Below are positions 54,128 through 64,000 of a stretch of 64,000 nucleotides of DNA, in pieces. A program made the translations under genes and the position numbers. Origin of the DNA: Cryoendolithus antarcticus (Eukaryota; Ascomycota; Dothideomycetes; Cladosporiales; Cladosporiaceae); contig NAJO01000014.1 in the NCBI GenBank assembly GCA_002077065.1, positions 868,001 to 932,000 on the forward strand. Reading direction: 5' to 3'. The notes under the pieces are model-generated. The model saw nothing but the letters and a program-made list of their open reading frames with translations. It ran no database searches and was not told the DNA's origin. Every line of letters starts with the position of its first letter. The stretch's first letter is position 1.

Positions 54128-55400
54128 ATGACGACGGTTTGCATGAGCGAGGCCTAGCTGGGTAGCATATGTAGAAGAATATAGTCGTTGGTTTACACTT
54201 GAGCAACAGGGTGCCAGAAACGCACAGGCACTGAAGTGGTAAATCCCGCCAAACTTTTGCCGGTCTCCGACTACAATGGTTCTTTGCTCGTACAGCACGT
54301 TCCACGACTACACTAAAGCCTGTCATGGCTTTGCGGAGGGCGGAAAGGCTTCCGATTGCTAGTTCACATCCATCTACCTTTTCGCATGATGCTTGGAACC
54401 TTGTAAGGTGTTGCATAAGATCTAGTTCGATGCGGCGCCGAGAAGTCATTGGCTTCACCTCATATTAAGTCGACAACGGTAGCACATTGGTCGTAATGAT
54501 TAAGGCAAATACGTTCCAGATATATTTAGATACTATAGACGAACAGTCCAGCAAGGCAAAAACAATGTATGTGGGCATCTCTTCGTATGGGGAGGTACGC
54601 TAGAAACCTTTTCACGTATCCCATAGACGTTTCTAGAACATGAAGCATGCGCCACGATCGATCCCGGCGCTAGCGGTAGTAGTGATCTAATGTGGATTGT
54701 CTAAGATACAGTGACATGACGTGCATCGGAAAATAGACTCGCTTGTATACGCTAAAGTACGTTCAAATCACGCTAGATCAGTACACTCAATCCTCCGCAG
54801 ACTGAAACACTCGGGTACATGTCTCTTATGTCGAGTCGCCTTGAAGTCACGGGGCAAAATCCTGTATCGTTCAGACCTCTCCTCTGAAACCTTTAGAGAT
54901 AACAGCACCCCTCGAAACGTGATCTAGTAGGGGTGAAGTTGAAAAGCCATGATTGGAATTAACAGCAAAATACTCGACTACTCATTCAACGGACGACAAC
55001 GTTCGTTGCTGTCCGGCCAGAGTGATATGTTTTATGGATAGTTCGATAGATTCAGGAGAGATGGTTTCCGAGGGCTGAGTCGTGCATCTGGCTCGTTACG
55101 GAGGGTGGCTCGCTACGTAGGGATGGACGTTACTGCTGCAGTCCGATAGCGTGGCCTGCGTCCAGTGGTGTCAGCATGCAAACCTAATACAGTCGTCCAC
55201 ATTGGGAGGGTCGATAGGAAGACACTACATGTATGATCTGTTGGGGATTCGATGTCAGCGAACTTACTGGTCTCACGATTTCTGGCCAGGTAGTAACCGC
55301 CGGACAGCCTCGAGCAGCTTTTGAATCAGCGCAAATGAAATACACACCAAAGGCCGACAAAGGTACCTGACTGCGTCGTACTTAGGTTGTCTTCATAATC
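54128..55400. other. Long gene-poor stretch
   Basis: 1.27 kb with no supported gene. The sequence looks more AT-rich than the left half of the window and is scattered with stops. No terminal repeats or transposase-like frame were seen. Confidence 0.5.
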
Positions 55401-56500
55401 ATGTCCAGCGCGCCTGATGACGCTGGGTCTGCTAGCTGGCTATCACCCATAGCCGGCATCACTGGGGGGTACTATGGCAACAGCGAGACTCTTCGCATGC
55501 TCATAGTGTTCTTCGGCGGTTTGGCTATCTACAATGCCTGTGAGCTAGTCGCCATGATCGCACTGACTTTCAAGCGGTACCGCGGACTCTACTTCTGGTC
55601 ATTGTTGATCGCCAGCATCGGGATCATTCCGTACTCGCTAGGCTTTCTGCTCAAGTTCATGAACATTACGACCGGTAGTGCAAAATGGCTGGCGGTGGTG
55701 TTACTCACGATCGGCTGGTACCCAATGATCACTGGTAGAGTCTAGTGTTGTGGAGCAGGCTGCATCTGCTCGTCACGGGCAAGACTGGTGATCGGATCTT
55801 ACGATACACAAAGATTATGATCATCACGAACGCCATCATACTGCACATTCCGACTACAGTTCTGACGTTTGGATCCAATGGGAGCATCCACACGACTGTG
55901 TTTTTGAGAGGCTACAATGTCATGGAGAAGCTGCAGATGGCTGGATACTTCGTCCAAGAAGTGATTTTGAGCTCCATCTACATCGTCGAGATCCGCGAGA
56001 TCCTCCGTGCATCACTGCACCAGCAGACGAGGAAGACGATGATGCAGCTGATCACGATCAATGTGATCATCATTATCATGGATCTGGGCTTGCTTGGTCT
56101 TGAGTGCGCCTCCCTTTACATTCTCGAGACTCTGCTCAAGGGTATCATCTACTCTATCAAGCTGAAGCTAGCATTCGCAGTACTGAACAAGCTTGTGCGT
56201 CATGTCAGCAGCAGCAAGCCCATTGGCGACGTGCGGCAGTCATCAATCGGCTTCAGCACCACTGCAGATGGGGACGATGGTCTGAATGGCACGATGGACG
56301 TCAGCGAGTTCGTTGATCAGAGCAAGTCCGGCGAAGCTGTTGAGCATGCAGCTCGGGCTGAGGATGACCGAGAGAAAAATCAGCCACGGAGGATTGACAG
56401 TCGATTGGCGTACGATCTCGCAAGGTTCGAGCACGTTGAAGACATTGCTAGGCTGGACGACATATCGAGCGCGACATCGTGCCATAAGTCGATCGCATGA
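55401..56500 (+). pseudogene. DUF7703-type integral membrane protein gene, frameshifted
   Basis: Two abutting frames make up one seven-helix fungal membrane protein of the DUF7703 type. The first (55401-55745) begins M-S-S-A-P-D-D, has Y-N-A-C-E-L, G-L-Y-F-W-S-L-L-I-A-S and ends at W-Y-P-M-I-T-G followed by a stop. The family continues here with G-Q-S and the R-L-H-L segment. That continuation, S-L-V-L-W-S-R-L-H-L, is found in the adjacent frame, then H-I-P-T-T-V-L-T-F-G-S-N-G-S, N-V-M-E-K-L-Q-M, I-Y-S-I-K-L-K-L and an acidic tail to 56500. One missing base near 55738 explains the break, and no plausible intron bridges it without removing conserved residues. Either a recent mutation or an assembly error is possible; the rest of the frame is undamaged, which favours a recent event. 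Confidence 0.75.
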
Positions 56501-56822
56501 AACAGCCAGCTAGCAATCGATTATTCTCAACACTGCCACTGATATCTGGGGCTACAGACGGGCCCGTTGAGCTCCGATATACGCGTCCGCGGCGGCGGCC
56601 TTCAACTCACTGACCTGTCCCAGTGAGAGTGTCCTGTGAGCCGTATGTTATTCTATGAGTGTGACAGGTAGAGAACGGGTGGAGGATTGCTCCTTCCCCG
56701 CGGATCATCTCGCGCTGCACGGCTCCACTTGGCAAGTCGCGTCGTGACTTTCTGGAAGCACCACTCCCCTTACTACGCCTTCTCTCGAAACGCACCGGTC
56801 TCAGCCAAATATTGGCGGACAG
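56501..56822. other. Intergenic stretch
   Basis: It lies between two plus-strand genes; nothing is recognised in it. Confidence 0.4.
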
Positions 56823-59686
56823 ATGAGCGCCTGTGACAGACGATGGCATACAACGATGATCGAGTGGAACGCAACTCCCGGTTCAGTCAAGAAAGTCTTC
56901 ACTTCGTCGTCCTCCTTTACTGACACTCTTATGCAGCGTGGCTGGCGTATAGCCGATCAGCGAGACTCTGTGAACATGCGAGACCCGTATCGCGGATCGT
57001 ACAGAGATGCGCAACCTCCTCGACGTGCTCAGCATGGACCTGGACTGCTTGACTCATATCGCCCCTCTGCCACTGACACTCGGGCCCTCCTGCCTGTTTA
57101 CGCCCCTATGGGCATACCCCGTGGAGGGGCGAGCGCACGCCTCAGGAACTTGAGAACAAGCGCCAGCACGCTTTTATCGAGGAGCAGCGCAGACAACGTC
57201 GATATGCATGGGAGCAGTCACGCAATGACTACTACGCCAACGAGTCCCGCCCTCTGAGTGAATCCAACATTCTCCCGCAGCGCTCGGCGAACCATCGCCA
57301 GTCAACAAACGGCAATCTCCGAATGAATCCTCAGACCCGTCCTGGTCCCCCTCATACACAACTCAATGGCCGCCCCGTCGTGATTCCTGACCCTTCGAAT
57401 ACGCCTATAATTGTCAACCCTGAAGATCACGGGTTTCCTGCTGGGTACGGCAACCGTCCCGACTACATCATGGTACTGTTACCACGTACTCCAGCGCTCC
57501 GCTACGACGAAGATCCTCACGCTGCTTGACGCCACGCAGCGGAGGCTGTGGCTCATGTGAACGAGTATCATGCGCATGAACGTGCAATCAATCCACCTAT
57601 CACCGCCCTGGAGGCTCTGCAAAGAGCGGCCGATTTGGAGGGCATGCAGGCCGCCAAAAGCTTGAGCATGGCTGCCATCTATCGTAAAGTAATGGACGAG
57701 ACCATGCCAGTGCGTGTCAGCCTACAAGTCTCGCATGAAGTCACTGCTGCTGATTTCACCGATCTTCGCAGCCGTGCGTTACCAGCACAGCCAGTTGCAT
57801 CTCCCCAAGACAGGAATCCATTGGCTTCTGTGCGAATGCCCCCTACTCAAGTCTCTGCCGCTGCTACTGTCACGCGCGTCCATCGTACTGCCGCCGTGAA
57901 GGTGGAGCCTGACGATAACGAGGTGATCATTATTGAGGATGATCCTATCGCTGCTGTAAAGATCGAAGCTGTCGAGAAGGAAGTCATCGTAGTTGAGGAG
58001 GACCCATTGGAACCAACTGCCGACGAACCTGCACCGCCGATCAACCTAGCCACGCGCTTCCAGCCCTACGTGCCCAACCCTCACCTGCCCTCCAATTCGA
58101 AGAAGAGGGCTCATGTCGCTGATGACGTCTTACCCATCAAGCGAGAGTCGCCGAGGCCGCAGGCACTGCGTGAGCTCCGCGCAGCGACCGACGAGCGTCC
58201 TATCTCCCATCCAACTCCATCGCTCATTCACGCGGAGGTGGAACCCGGATCGAGGAAAAGGCTTCGCGTCGCTGAAGACACTTTGCCGATCAAGCGAGAG
58301 TCAACGAGCCCGCATGCAGTGCTTCAGGTCCCTGTAGCGACCGAAGAGATTGGTATATCTGATCAAGATGAATTGCCTAGCCACGCACAGATGTCTCAGC
58401 CGCATCGAACGTCGGAGCCGCAAGCAGAGCTCAATGGAGCCACTGCAACAGACCTGCGCGACGACTCCGAGATATATGAGCCGTCTGATGATGTCATTAC
58501 TACCGAACAGCATGAATTACCAGAGCTGCTGAAGGAGCTCGAGCAGTTCAGGCGTTCGCAGGACTTCGCGGCGTTGCAGGAACAGCCATTGCTGGAGCAG
58601 CCAGAGCAGCTGCAGAATGAAGGAGGCCCTGTCGAGAACGCATCGCCCGAGCAGCACACGACGGCAGAGAAGCGACAGCATCGTGCAGAACCTGAGGTAC
58701 TGATGCCAGTGCAAGAAGCCACGGAGTATGATGCTCCGGGAGGGCTACAGGAACGCACGCATGAAGAGCCTACTATCCCAACACCACCATCAGAGCAGGC
58801 TGAGGCCGCGTTACAGCAGCCGCTGCGAGAGCCATCACTTGAGGCACCAGCTGGTGTCATAGTCTCGGAGAACGTCAATGTTGACATGATCGACATTTCG
58901 CGTCTGTCAGTTCATGTCACTGACGAGCATTGCACCAATGAAGACGCCAAGGTCAGACTCTACGAGACACGTTTCAAGACGTTTGCAAGGAACGAGGCTA
59001 CCGGTCGTTACCTTGGATTGGCGATGTGGTGTTGCCTCATATCCTACTGGGTCATCACAGTTGACAGTCGAGACATGGTGCATGCGACGCCAGTGACATT
59101 GAGCGAGGCAGTCATGATGCCTAAGCAAATGATGGAATGCCATCAGGAGCTCGAGGAAGAGCACGGGTACCATATAGGGGAACTGCTCGATCAGGATGAA
59201 GTGTACAACGCGTACATGAAGGCTTTTGTCAGACGTGATCGCCCACAGCCGGAAGACATGCGCCTGGTGCCGGACTGGGTGCAGGAATCCTACGCTATCC
59301 TCGACGAGCAACGGGATCGTGCAAGTGGCGAGATGACCGTAAAGTCAGCTGCCAAGCATGCAGGCCTACGACAAATTAGGGAGAACCGGAAAGTCCAGCC
59401 CTACTGGCACAGACAGTTGGAAGTGCTGAAGGTAAAGAAGAAGCAGAAGAAGACGGTTCCGGTGAAGGCGGCTTCAGTCAAGGCGGCTCTTGTCAGGGCG
59501 GCTCCTGTCAAGACGGCTCCTGTCAAGGCGGCTCCCGTCAAGGCGGCTCCCGTGAAGGCGACTCCAGTGCAGGCGCCTCCGGTCATCATACCTGACCCTA
59601 TGGTGGCCCCTAAGCATCGTACGCAGCATCCCCGTAAGGTGGTCTGGGTCGCTCAGGGTAACCGTGTGCATAGTGTTGTGAGGTAG
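56823..59686 (+). CDS. Uncharacterised repeat-rich protein; upstream frame interrupted or spliced
   Basis: The clear body is an open frame to 59686 with its first ATG at 57644 (680 residues). The same frame continues upstream past one TGA (57527-57529), and coding-like sequence reaches 56823 in another frame. Two short introns would join everything: 57096-57145 (50 bp, weak donor GTTTAC) and 57486-57539 (54 bp, donor GTACTC, CTTGAC branch). The result is one 919-residue protein, and both lengths match the introns of other genes here. The alternative is a pseudogene with one indel and one nonsense codon. Content: Arg/Gln-rich N-terminus, acidic D/E-rich stretches around V-K-V-E-P-D-D, a 51-codon imperfect duplication with L-P-I-K-R-E-S, and a more globular part (about 450 residues into the body) with conserved-looking Trp and Tyr. 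A Lys-rich tail with pentapeptide repeats ends it. No family is recognised; nuclear location is plausible. Confidence 0.5.
58097..58330 (+). repeat. Imperfect 153-bp direct duplication inside a coding region
   Basis: Copies beginning at 58097 and 58250, exactly 51 codons apart, encode S-K-K-R-A-H-V-A-D-D-V-L-P-I-K-R-E-S and S-R-K-R-L-R-V-A-E-D-T-L-P-I-K-R-E-S. Similarity fades after about 25 codons of each copy. Confidence 0.7.
59462..59581 (+). repeat. 15-bp coding minisatellite, eight units
   Basis: Eight tandem 15-base units of the type GTCAAGGCGGCTCCY encode V-K-A-A-P-like pentapeptides near the C-terminus of the uncharacterised protein. Units differ by one to three bases; the fifth and sixth are identical. 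Such arrays change copy number by slippage or unequal exchange. Confidence 0.85.
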
Positions 59687-60243
59687 GGCATCACCGCAAG
59701 CTGAGGTAGAGCATCAGCACACTCCGAGATTGAAGAGGACGGGGCAGGTACTGGCTTCGACAGCGGGCATGCCTTGCTTAGCAGCATTGCCCAGTGCAGA
59801 AGACGTGGAGCGTGAATCAATGGCATCCGTCCGGGATGTCCGTTGCAGATGGAAGTCAAACACCAAACGTATACCTAGATACACAGAACGCCCAGTCGCT
59901 ACGCCACTCTTCGAAACCCCGTCCGTGTTGCTTGAATGCCTTACATCTGATTCCCTCTCGTCCACTATTGATCATCTGGCTGCGCCATTAGAGTGTGCCT
60001 GACCTCGAACGATGTGGGGGTTGGGTCACGGTAGTGGGGCAATCTGTTGGCAAGCGCTGTATTTCATTCACTAGCACCGCATGTGTGCGTGACTCTTTTC
60101 ATGTGACACTCTGTGACTTCGAGTATACTTTACCGCGAACCAGAATCGAATTCGTAGCACCAATACGATTCCACCTACCTTTTATTTTCGCTTTGTGCAT
60201 CAATTCCCACTCAACACATCAAAGTCCACAATCCCAACTCAAT
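59687..60243. other. Intergenic stretch
   Basis: It probably holds the promoter of the PP28-like gene. Short frames only. Confidence 0.45.
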
Positions 60244-61055
60244 ATGAGTAGCGTGAATCGCGGAAGAGCAGGCAAATTCGCAAAGGCGAAGCGTGGAGGT
60301 CAGTAAACTTATACAGTAGACTTTGGCCCTATACTGACCATCATCCAGGCGGCCGCCAGTTCTCGAAGAACCTCCGACCACTCGATGCCGACGGCGGCGA
60401 GCGGTCCATGTGGGCCGAGCCCGTAGACAACGACGATAGCTCCGAGGAAGACAGCGAAGAGGACTCGGACGAGGAGTCAGGAGACGGCGCAGCGAAGCCC
60501 GATGGTGATCAGACACGTGAGCAGCGGAGAGCTGCGGCGAAGGCGAAGAAGGAGGCTGCGATCAAAAAGAAGAAGGGAAACCCACAGCCTGGAGATCTGC
60601 CCTCTAGCAGCGAAGAGGAGTCCGAGGATGAGGACGACGACATGCCCGCGAACCCGAATCACACCGCTTCTGCTCGTAAGATGGCAGACGCGGCGAAGAT
60701 CCCGGTCTCGAAGGACGAGAAGGCAGCCGCTGCGGCACCTGTCAAGATAAAGGCACCTGACGATGTCTCGAAACTTTCACGACGCGAGAGGGAGGCTTAT
60801 CAAGCACAGCAGGCGAAAGAACGGTACCAGAAGATGCACGCAGAGGGCAAGACGGACGAGGCACGCGCGGATCTGGAGAGGCTTAAGTTGGTGAGGGAGC
60901 AGCGAGCTGAGGCTGCGGCACAAAAGCAGGCGGAGAAGGCGGAAAGAGATGAGATTGATAAGGAGAAGAAGGCACAGATGGAGAGAATGGACAGACAGCA
61001 GGCGTTGAAGGCTGCGAGGGGAGGGAAGGGCGCGAAGAAGGGTGGAAAATCGTAA
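60244..61055 (+). CDS. 28 kDa heat- and acid-stable phosphoprotein (PP28/PDAP1 family)
   Basis: Exons 60244-60298 and 60349-61055 flank a 50 bp intron (60299-60348, GTCAGT...TCCAG, CTGAC branch), giving 253 residues. The first exon gives M-S-S-V-N-R-G-R-A-G-K-F-A-K-A-K-R-G-G and joins to G-R-Q-F-S-K-N-L. Acidic Ser/Glu/Asp tracts (about 45-65 and 100-120) precede N-P-N-H, and the PP28 domain follows (about 145-215) with L-S-R-R-E-R-E-A-Y-Q-A-Q-Q-A-K-E-R-Y-Q-K, then a long basic/acidic helix. The human relative PDAP1 is a casein-kinase-2 substrate; the fungal role is not settled. The protein is expected to be disordered and soluble. Confidence 0.9.
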
Positions 61056-61742
61056 AGGCGGTGATTACAGTATCTGGATACCTCAGATGAGGCCGAGCGG
61101 TATACCGATATGATCTGGGCTGTGCATAGCGACTGCATCAGCCGGAATAGAGGCCAGCATGAATGAATGGCTTTATGGCTTCAGCTTACGCACCTTGGGC
61201 ATGCTCCTTCACGTCATTCTTTCGCATCTTTCAGGAACATGGGATAAGAAGAGGTGTACAGCTGGCTTACTCACAGCTGACTGTTTTGCAGGTCAACTCC
61301 GTTCATCACGGTCCTCGCGTGCGGCTCCACGAACGATTGACCAAGTAAGCGTCGCACAGCAGGAGAACGAAGTGCATTTCTCGACCTTCTAGCGGAGTCA
61401 ACAATGCACACCACGATTGTGCGTGAGCCGGCCACGCCAACCAGGACTTGCTGATGTTCGGCCCCCTGTCTCCTGTTCGGGCGTACTGTGATCGGACAAA
61501 GCATATACGACGGCAGACAATGGCGCCTCGATGTCAACCAGGAGCGAGAATGGTGATTCGACGCATGCGGCGACGTCTATGTCTGAGATCCTCGAGTTCG
61601 CATACACCGTGACACATTATGGGCCATCCAGTCTCGAATACAGGTACGGAATGTCAGCACATAGAGCAACGGTCTAGCGAACCATATTGGGTAAACACGT
61701 CCGGCACGCCCTCGCAGCATCTTCAGCAACCCCAAGGCAGCC
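61056..61742. other. Intergenic stretch with a duplicated upstream motif
   Basis: No gene is seen. The 17-mer TTCGACGCATGCGGCGA at 61557-61573 recurs at 63301-63317, each time about 187 bases before the start codon of an Ulp1-like gene. Confidence 0.5.
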
Positions 61743-62810
61743 ATGGCAGTGACTAGAAAGAACTCTGCTCAATTAGCTGCAAACAAATCTGCCAATGCTC
61801 CGGACTCGAAGGCTCAAGGCGCCAAACCTCAACCGAGTGGCAAGGGCAGTAGGGAGCGATCACTAGACAGCGACCAGAGCGGCGAGCCAAAGTCAAAGAA
61901 AGCCAAGACTGGAAAGCAAGTTGCTGCACCTCCCCGTGACTACTGTACCAATTACAAGACTCGGATCGTCAGCCTTCACGCAGAACTGGCTGCCCACGTG
62001 GACGCTGGGCATGGTCGACTCAGGCATATGGTCGTGTGGGAGCAATACACTGACATCGTCGACGTTGCCCGGGCGATAGCCTCCGTCACAGAGGCTATCA
62101 GCCTTCAGCCTGACCCGCGACGTGAAGCGCCAGTCTTCTCTGTGTCATCTTCTGGAGTCATCGATGCCGGGTTGCGGACCACACCGCATGTCATCCGACT
62201 AGTCGCTCGTCCGGGGGAAATCGCAATCTTTCCAGTCTTCATTGGGCCCAATCATGTCGCACTTGGCATTTTGGAACACAAAGCAGGGCTAGGCTATTCG
62301 GCGGTGTACTATGACAGCTGGCCATACACGCGAAGGCGATTGCGTTCCATGATCAGCGGCCCCCCATTCGATGCTTTCCATGAGACGGTTCGCGATATGA
62401 TGAGAGTCGGCTGGACACCGCGTAAGCAAGTCGCTCGGTACAGGACATCTCAGGCGTCCGTCGTTTGCGATCAAGTCGGTGAATGGGTGTGCGGTCTCCA
62501 CGCTGTCTTGAGTGGCTGGTGTCTCGCCCTGGGCCTGACTTTCAGTCCGACCGCCACGTTAGACGAGCAGTTCTATGAAGATGCCATTACAATAATCAAC
62601 TCCGCAGTATATGGCTTAGTCGAAGCACAATTGATCAGCGACTTCCTGAAATGCACGGGCTATGTGACGCCGGACGGGTCGCCAGCGAGCCGCAAGTTCA
62701 ACAATACTGTCGAGCTGGAAAATACGACTGCACTGAACGATCTAGTTGCGCAGATCGTGGACGACGATCTTCTAAAGGCTGTCATGGCTGAGTCGGAACA
62801 GGGCGATTAG
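61743..62810 (+). CDS. Ulp1-like (C48-type) cysteine peptidase domain protein
   Basis: A single exon of 355 residues. Residues 1-65 are basic and disordered (P-K-S-K-K-A-K-T-G-K). The C-terminal part follows the Ulp1/SENP active-site order: H171 in N-H-V-A-L-G-I-L, D191 in V-Y-Y-D-S-W, Q244 in V-C-D-Q-V, and C250-G in E-W-V-C-G-L-H. The Q-x5-C-G spacing is exactly that of Ulp1. The H-to-D distance of 20 is a little longer. Family enzymes cleave SUMO or related ubiquitin-like tails; similar domains are also carried by some DNA transposons. No other transposon gene adjoins it. A paralogue follows 678 bases downstream with the same basic leader and an identical R-A-I-A-S-V-T-E-A-I segment. The family assignment is inferred from the motif pattern. 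Confidence 0.65.
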   Translation: MAVTRKNSAQLAANKSANAPDSKAQGAKPQPSGKGSRERSLDSDQSGEPKSKKAKTGKQVAAPPRDYCTNYKTRIVSLHAELAAHVDAGHGRLRHMVVWEQYTDIVDVARAIASVTEAISLQPDPRREAPVFSVSSSGVIDAGLRTTPHVIRLVARPGEIAIFPVFIGPNHVALGILEHKAGLGYSAVYYDSWPYTRRRLRSMISGPPFDAFHETVRDMMRVGWTPRKQVARYRTSQASVVCDQVGEWVCGLHAVLSGWCLALGLTFSPTATLDEQFYEDAITIINSAVYGLVEAQLISDFLKCTGYVTPDGSPASRKFNNTVELENTTALNDLVAQIVDDDLLKAVMAESEQGD

Positions 62811-63488
62811 CCCTCAACTCCAGGCCTGTAACCTGGAAGTTCCAGCCCAGATACCGCGTGTATCGGAGGTCCGACAGACCACTGATCACGTCGTTGACAG
62901 ATCTGGAGGACCTACATGCGAAGGAAGGCGGAGGAGCGAGCAGATGATACTACAAGACCTTGGTAAACCCCGTTTAATTGCCAGCGCAAGTGCTCCTACG
63001 CTTCCAGCATCGCAGCCGCGCAGTCTGCTGCGGGATCAGTTGCTCTGGAGAGCAGCATTTCTGTTACACCAGCTTCACACGCTGATTCTTTCATCATGAC
63101 ACTCGTATTTCGCGCAGCTCTGGTCCTGTTGGCCGCAGCGAAATCAGGGCGTGCACACCCGCGTGCGGAGGTATGTGACACTAGCTTACATTCCAGAGCA
63201 GAACAATAGGATTGTGCATTCCAGCTTCGACGGTCGCTTCGACTCTGTCACCTGTACCCGGACAGAGCGATGACAGATCACAACCGCTTCAAGCTTTGGC
63301 TTCGACGCATGCGGCGATACCTTTGCCAACCATAGCCGATTCAGCTGCACCATGGCAGTCCGCCAGCACCATCCCCTTCAAGACTTGCCTTGTCCATTGG
63401 CAGCAACAGCAACCGAAAAAACCAACAGACTACTCCCCGGGACATCACAGAACTTATACACAACGACTCAGACATCTCAAGATCAGCC
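62811..63488. other. Spacer between the two Ulp1-like genes
   Basis: No supported gene. It contains the second copy of the 17-mer (63301-63317). Confidence 0.5.
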
Positions 63489-64000
63489 ATGGCTATCATC
63501 ACAAGAGCTACTGCGAAGGCTGCGGCCCAAGCTCCCAGCACCAGCAGCCAATCGACGTCGAACAGTAAGCCGCAGGCGAGTGGTAAGGGGAAGAAACGAC
63601 CATTCCAGAACCAAGCAAGAGAAGAAGCACCGTCAAAGAAGACCAAGGTTGCTAAGCCTCCAGCGCAACGCAACCACTGCAATGAGCTTGAAGTTGCTGT
63701 GACGGCCTTGAATGTAGTGCTGTCGGAGATTCCTCGAGACTCTCTCGTTGCAGTGTACGATCAACCCACCTACGCGACAGGTGTGCACCGCGCCATTGCG
63801 TCTGTCACCGAAGCCATCAACCAGCTGCCCGGTGGGCCTCGATTTTGTTCCATGGACTGGACTGCCGTGGATTTTCAGATGCAACAGTCCGTGGATGGAC
63901 GGGTCCTCAATCCGAACCTACCTGCAATCTTTCCCGCCGAGTATTACAGTACGTTGCCCGACGGTAGAGTACTCGGCCACATCGCTCTCGGTGTACTACG
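63489..64000 (+). CDS. Second Ulp1-like cysteine peptidase paralogue, 3' part beyond window
   Basis: An ATG at 63489 opens a frame that stays open for the remaining 512 bases, about 170 residues. It starts with the same kind of Lys/Ser/Pro-rich leader (A-P-S-K-K-T-K-V-A-K-P-P). It then shares R-A-I-A-S-V-T-E-A-I with the gene at 61743-62810 and reaches G-H-I-A-L-G-V-L, aligned to the active-site histidine segment N-H-V-A-L-G-I-L of the first gene, just before the window ends. The Asp, Gln and Cys positions lie outside, so whether it is intact or active cannot be judged. Start context CAGCCATGGC is the same as in the first copy. The two proteins have diverged clearly, so the duplication is not recent. 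Confidence 0.65.
   Translation, partial: MAIITRATAKAAAQAPSTSSQSTSNSKPQASGKGKKRPFQNQAREEAPSKKTKVAKPPAQRNHCNELEVAVTALNVVLSEIPRDSLVAVYDQPTYATGVHRAIASVTEAINQLPGGPRFCSMDWTAVDFQMQQSVDGRVLNPNLPAIFPAEYYSTLPDGRVLGHIALGVL

Noticed and set aside
54056..54458. Minus-strand frames next to the NLR-like relic
   Set aside because: Short, no domain, and partly antisense to the TPR remnant.
1..64000. CRISPR arrays, bacterial operons, rRNA genes, telomere repeats
   Set aside because: None seen; the window is ordinary fungal chromosomal arm sequence and short tandem repeats are coding or trivial.

Overview
The window is nuclear DNA of a filamentous ascomycete. The evidence is short spliceosomal introns (mostly 49-59 bp, with GTRNGY-like donors and CTRAC/CTGAC branch sites), ascomycete gene families (Zn2Cys6 regulators, DUF7703, DUF3500, Pan1, a Mug190-like SMP/C2 protein, recyclin-1) and a filamentous-type insertion in glycerol-3-phosphate dehydrogenase. 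A dothideomycete is the best guess, perhaps Mycosphaerellales or another Capnodiales group; this rests on family resemblance and the species cannot be named. There are no operons. Genes lie on both strands and all gene models were assembled by eye from reading frames and splice signals.

Left part (1-17 kb): the 3' end of a questin oxidase-like gene, an MFS transporter, a decayed MYND-finger relic, a large SMP/C2 membrane-contact-site protein, a zinc-cluster transcription factor, a synaptojanin-type phosphoinositide phosphatase and a small Arg/Ser-rich protein.

Middle part (17-50 kb) is mostly conserved core genome. It holds the F-box/Sec10-like recyclin, a small membrane protein, an intact MYND protein, Pan1, a divergent pair of DUF3500 protein and FAD monooxygenase, NAD-glycerol-3-phosphate dehydrogenase, a second MFS transporter, a stand-alone retrotransposon-Pol beta-barrel gene, a SERCA-type calcium pump, the tri-snRNP factor Sad1/USP39, chaperonin subunit CCT2, a 3beta-HSD-like reductase, a zinc-less alcohol dehydrogenase and a nucleolar Srp40/Nopp140-type protein. 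Several serve vesicle traffic and endocytosis (synaptojanin, recyclin, Pan1) or ER lipid and calcium handling (Mug190-like, SERCA), but they are scattered and not a cluster.

Right part (50-64 kb) looks accessory. Genes are sparser and intergenic stretches longer. It has a CorA-like membrane protein without a GMN motif, a wrecked NLR/TPR gene, a DUF7703 gene broken by a frameshift, a repeat-rich uncharacterised gene, the conserved PP28/PDAP1 protein, and at the edge two paralogous Ulp1-like cysteine peptidase genes in tandem. The second of these runs off the window. That pair and the stand-alone Pol beta-barrel gene are the least ordinary content.
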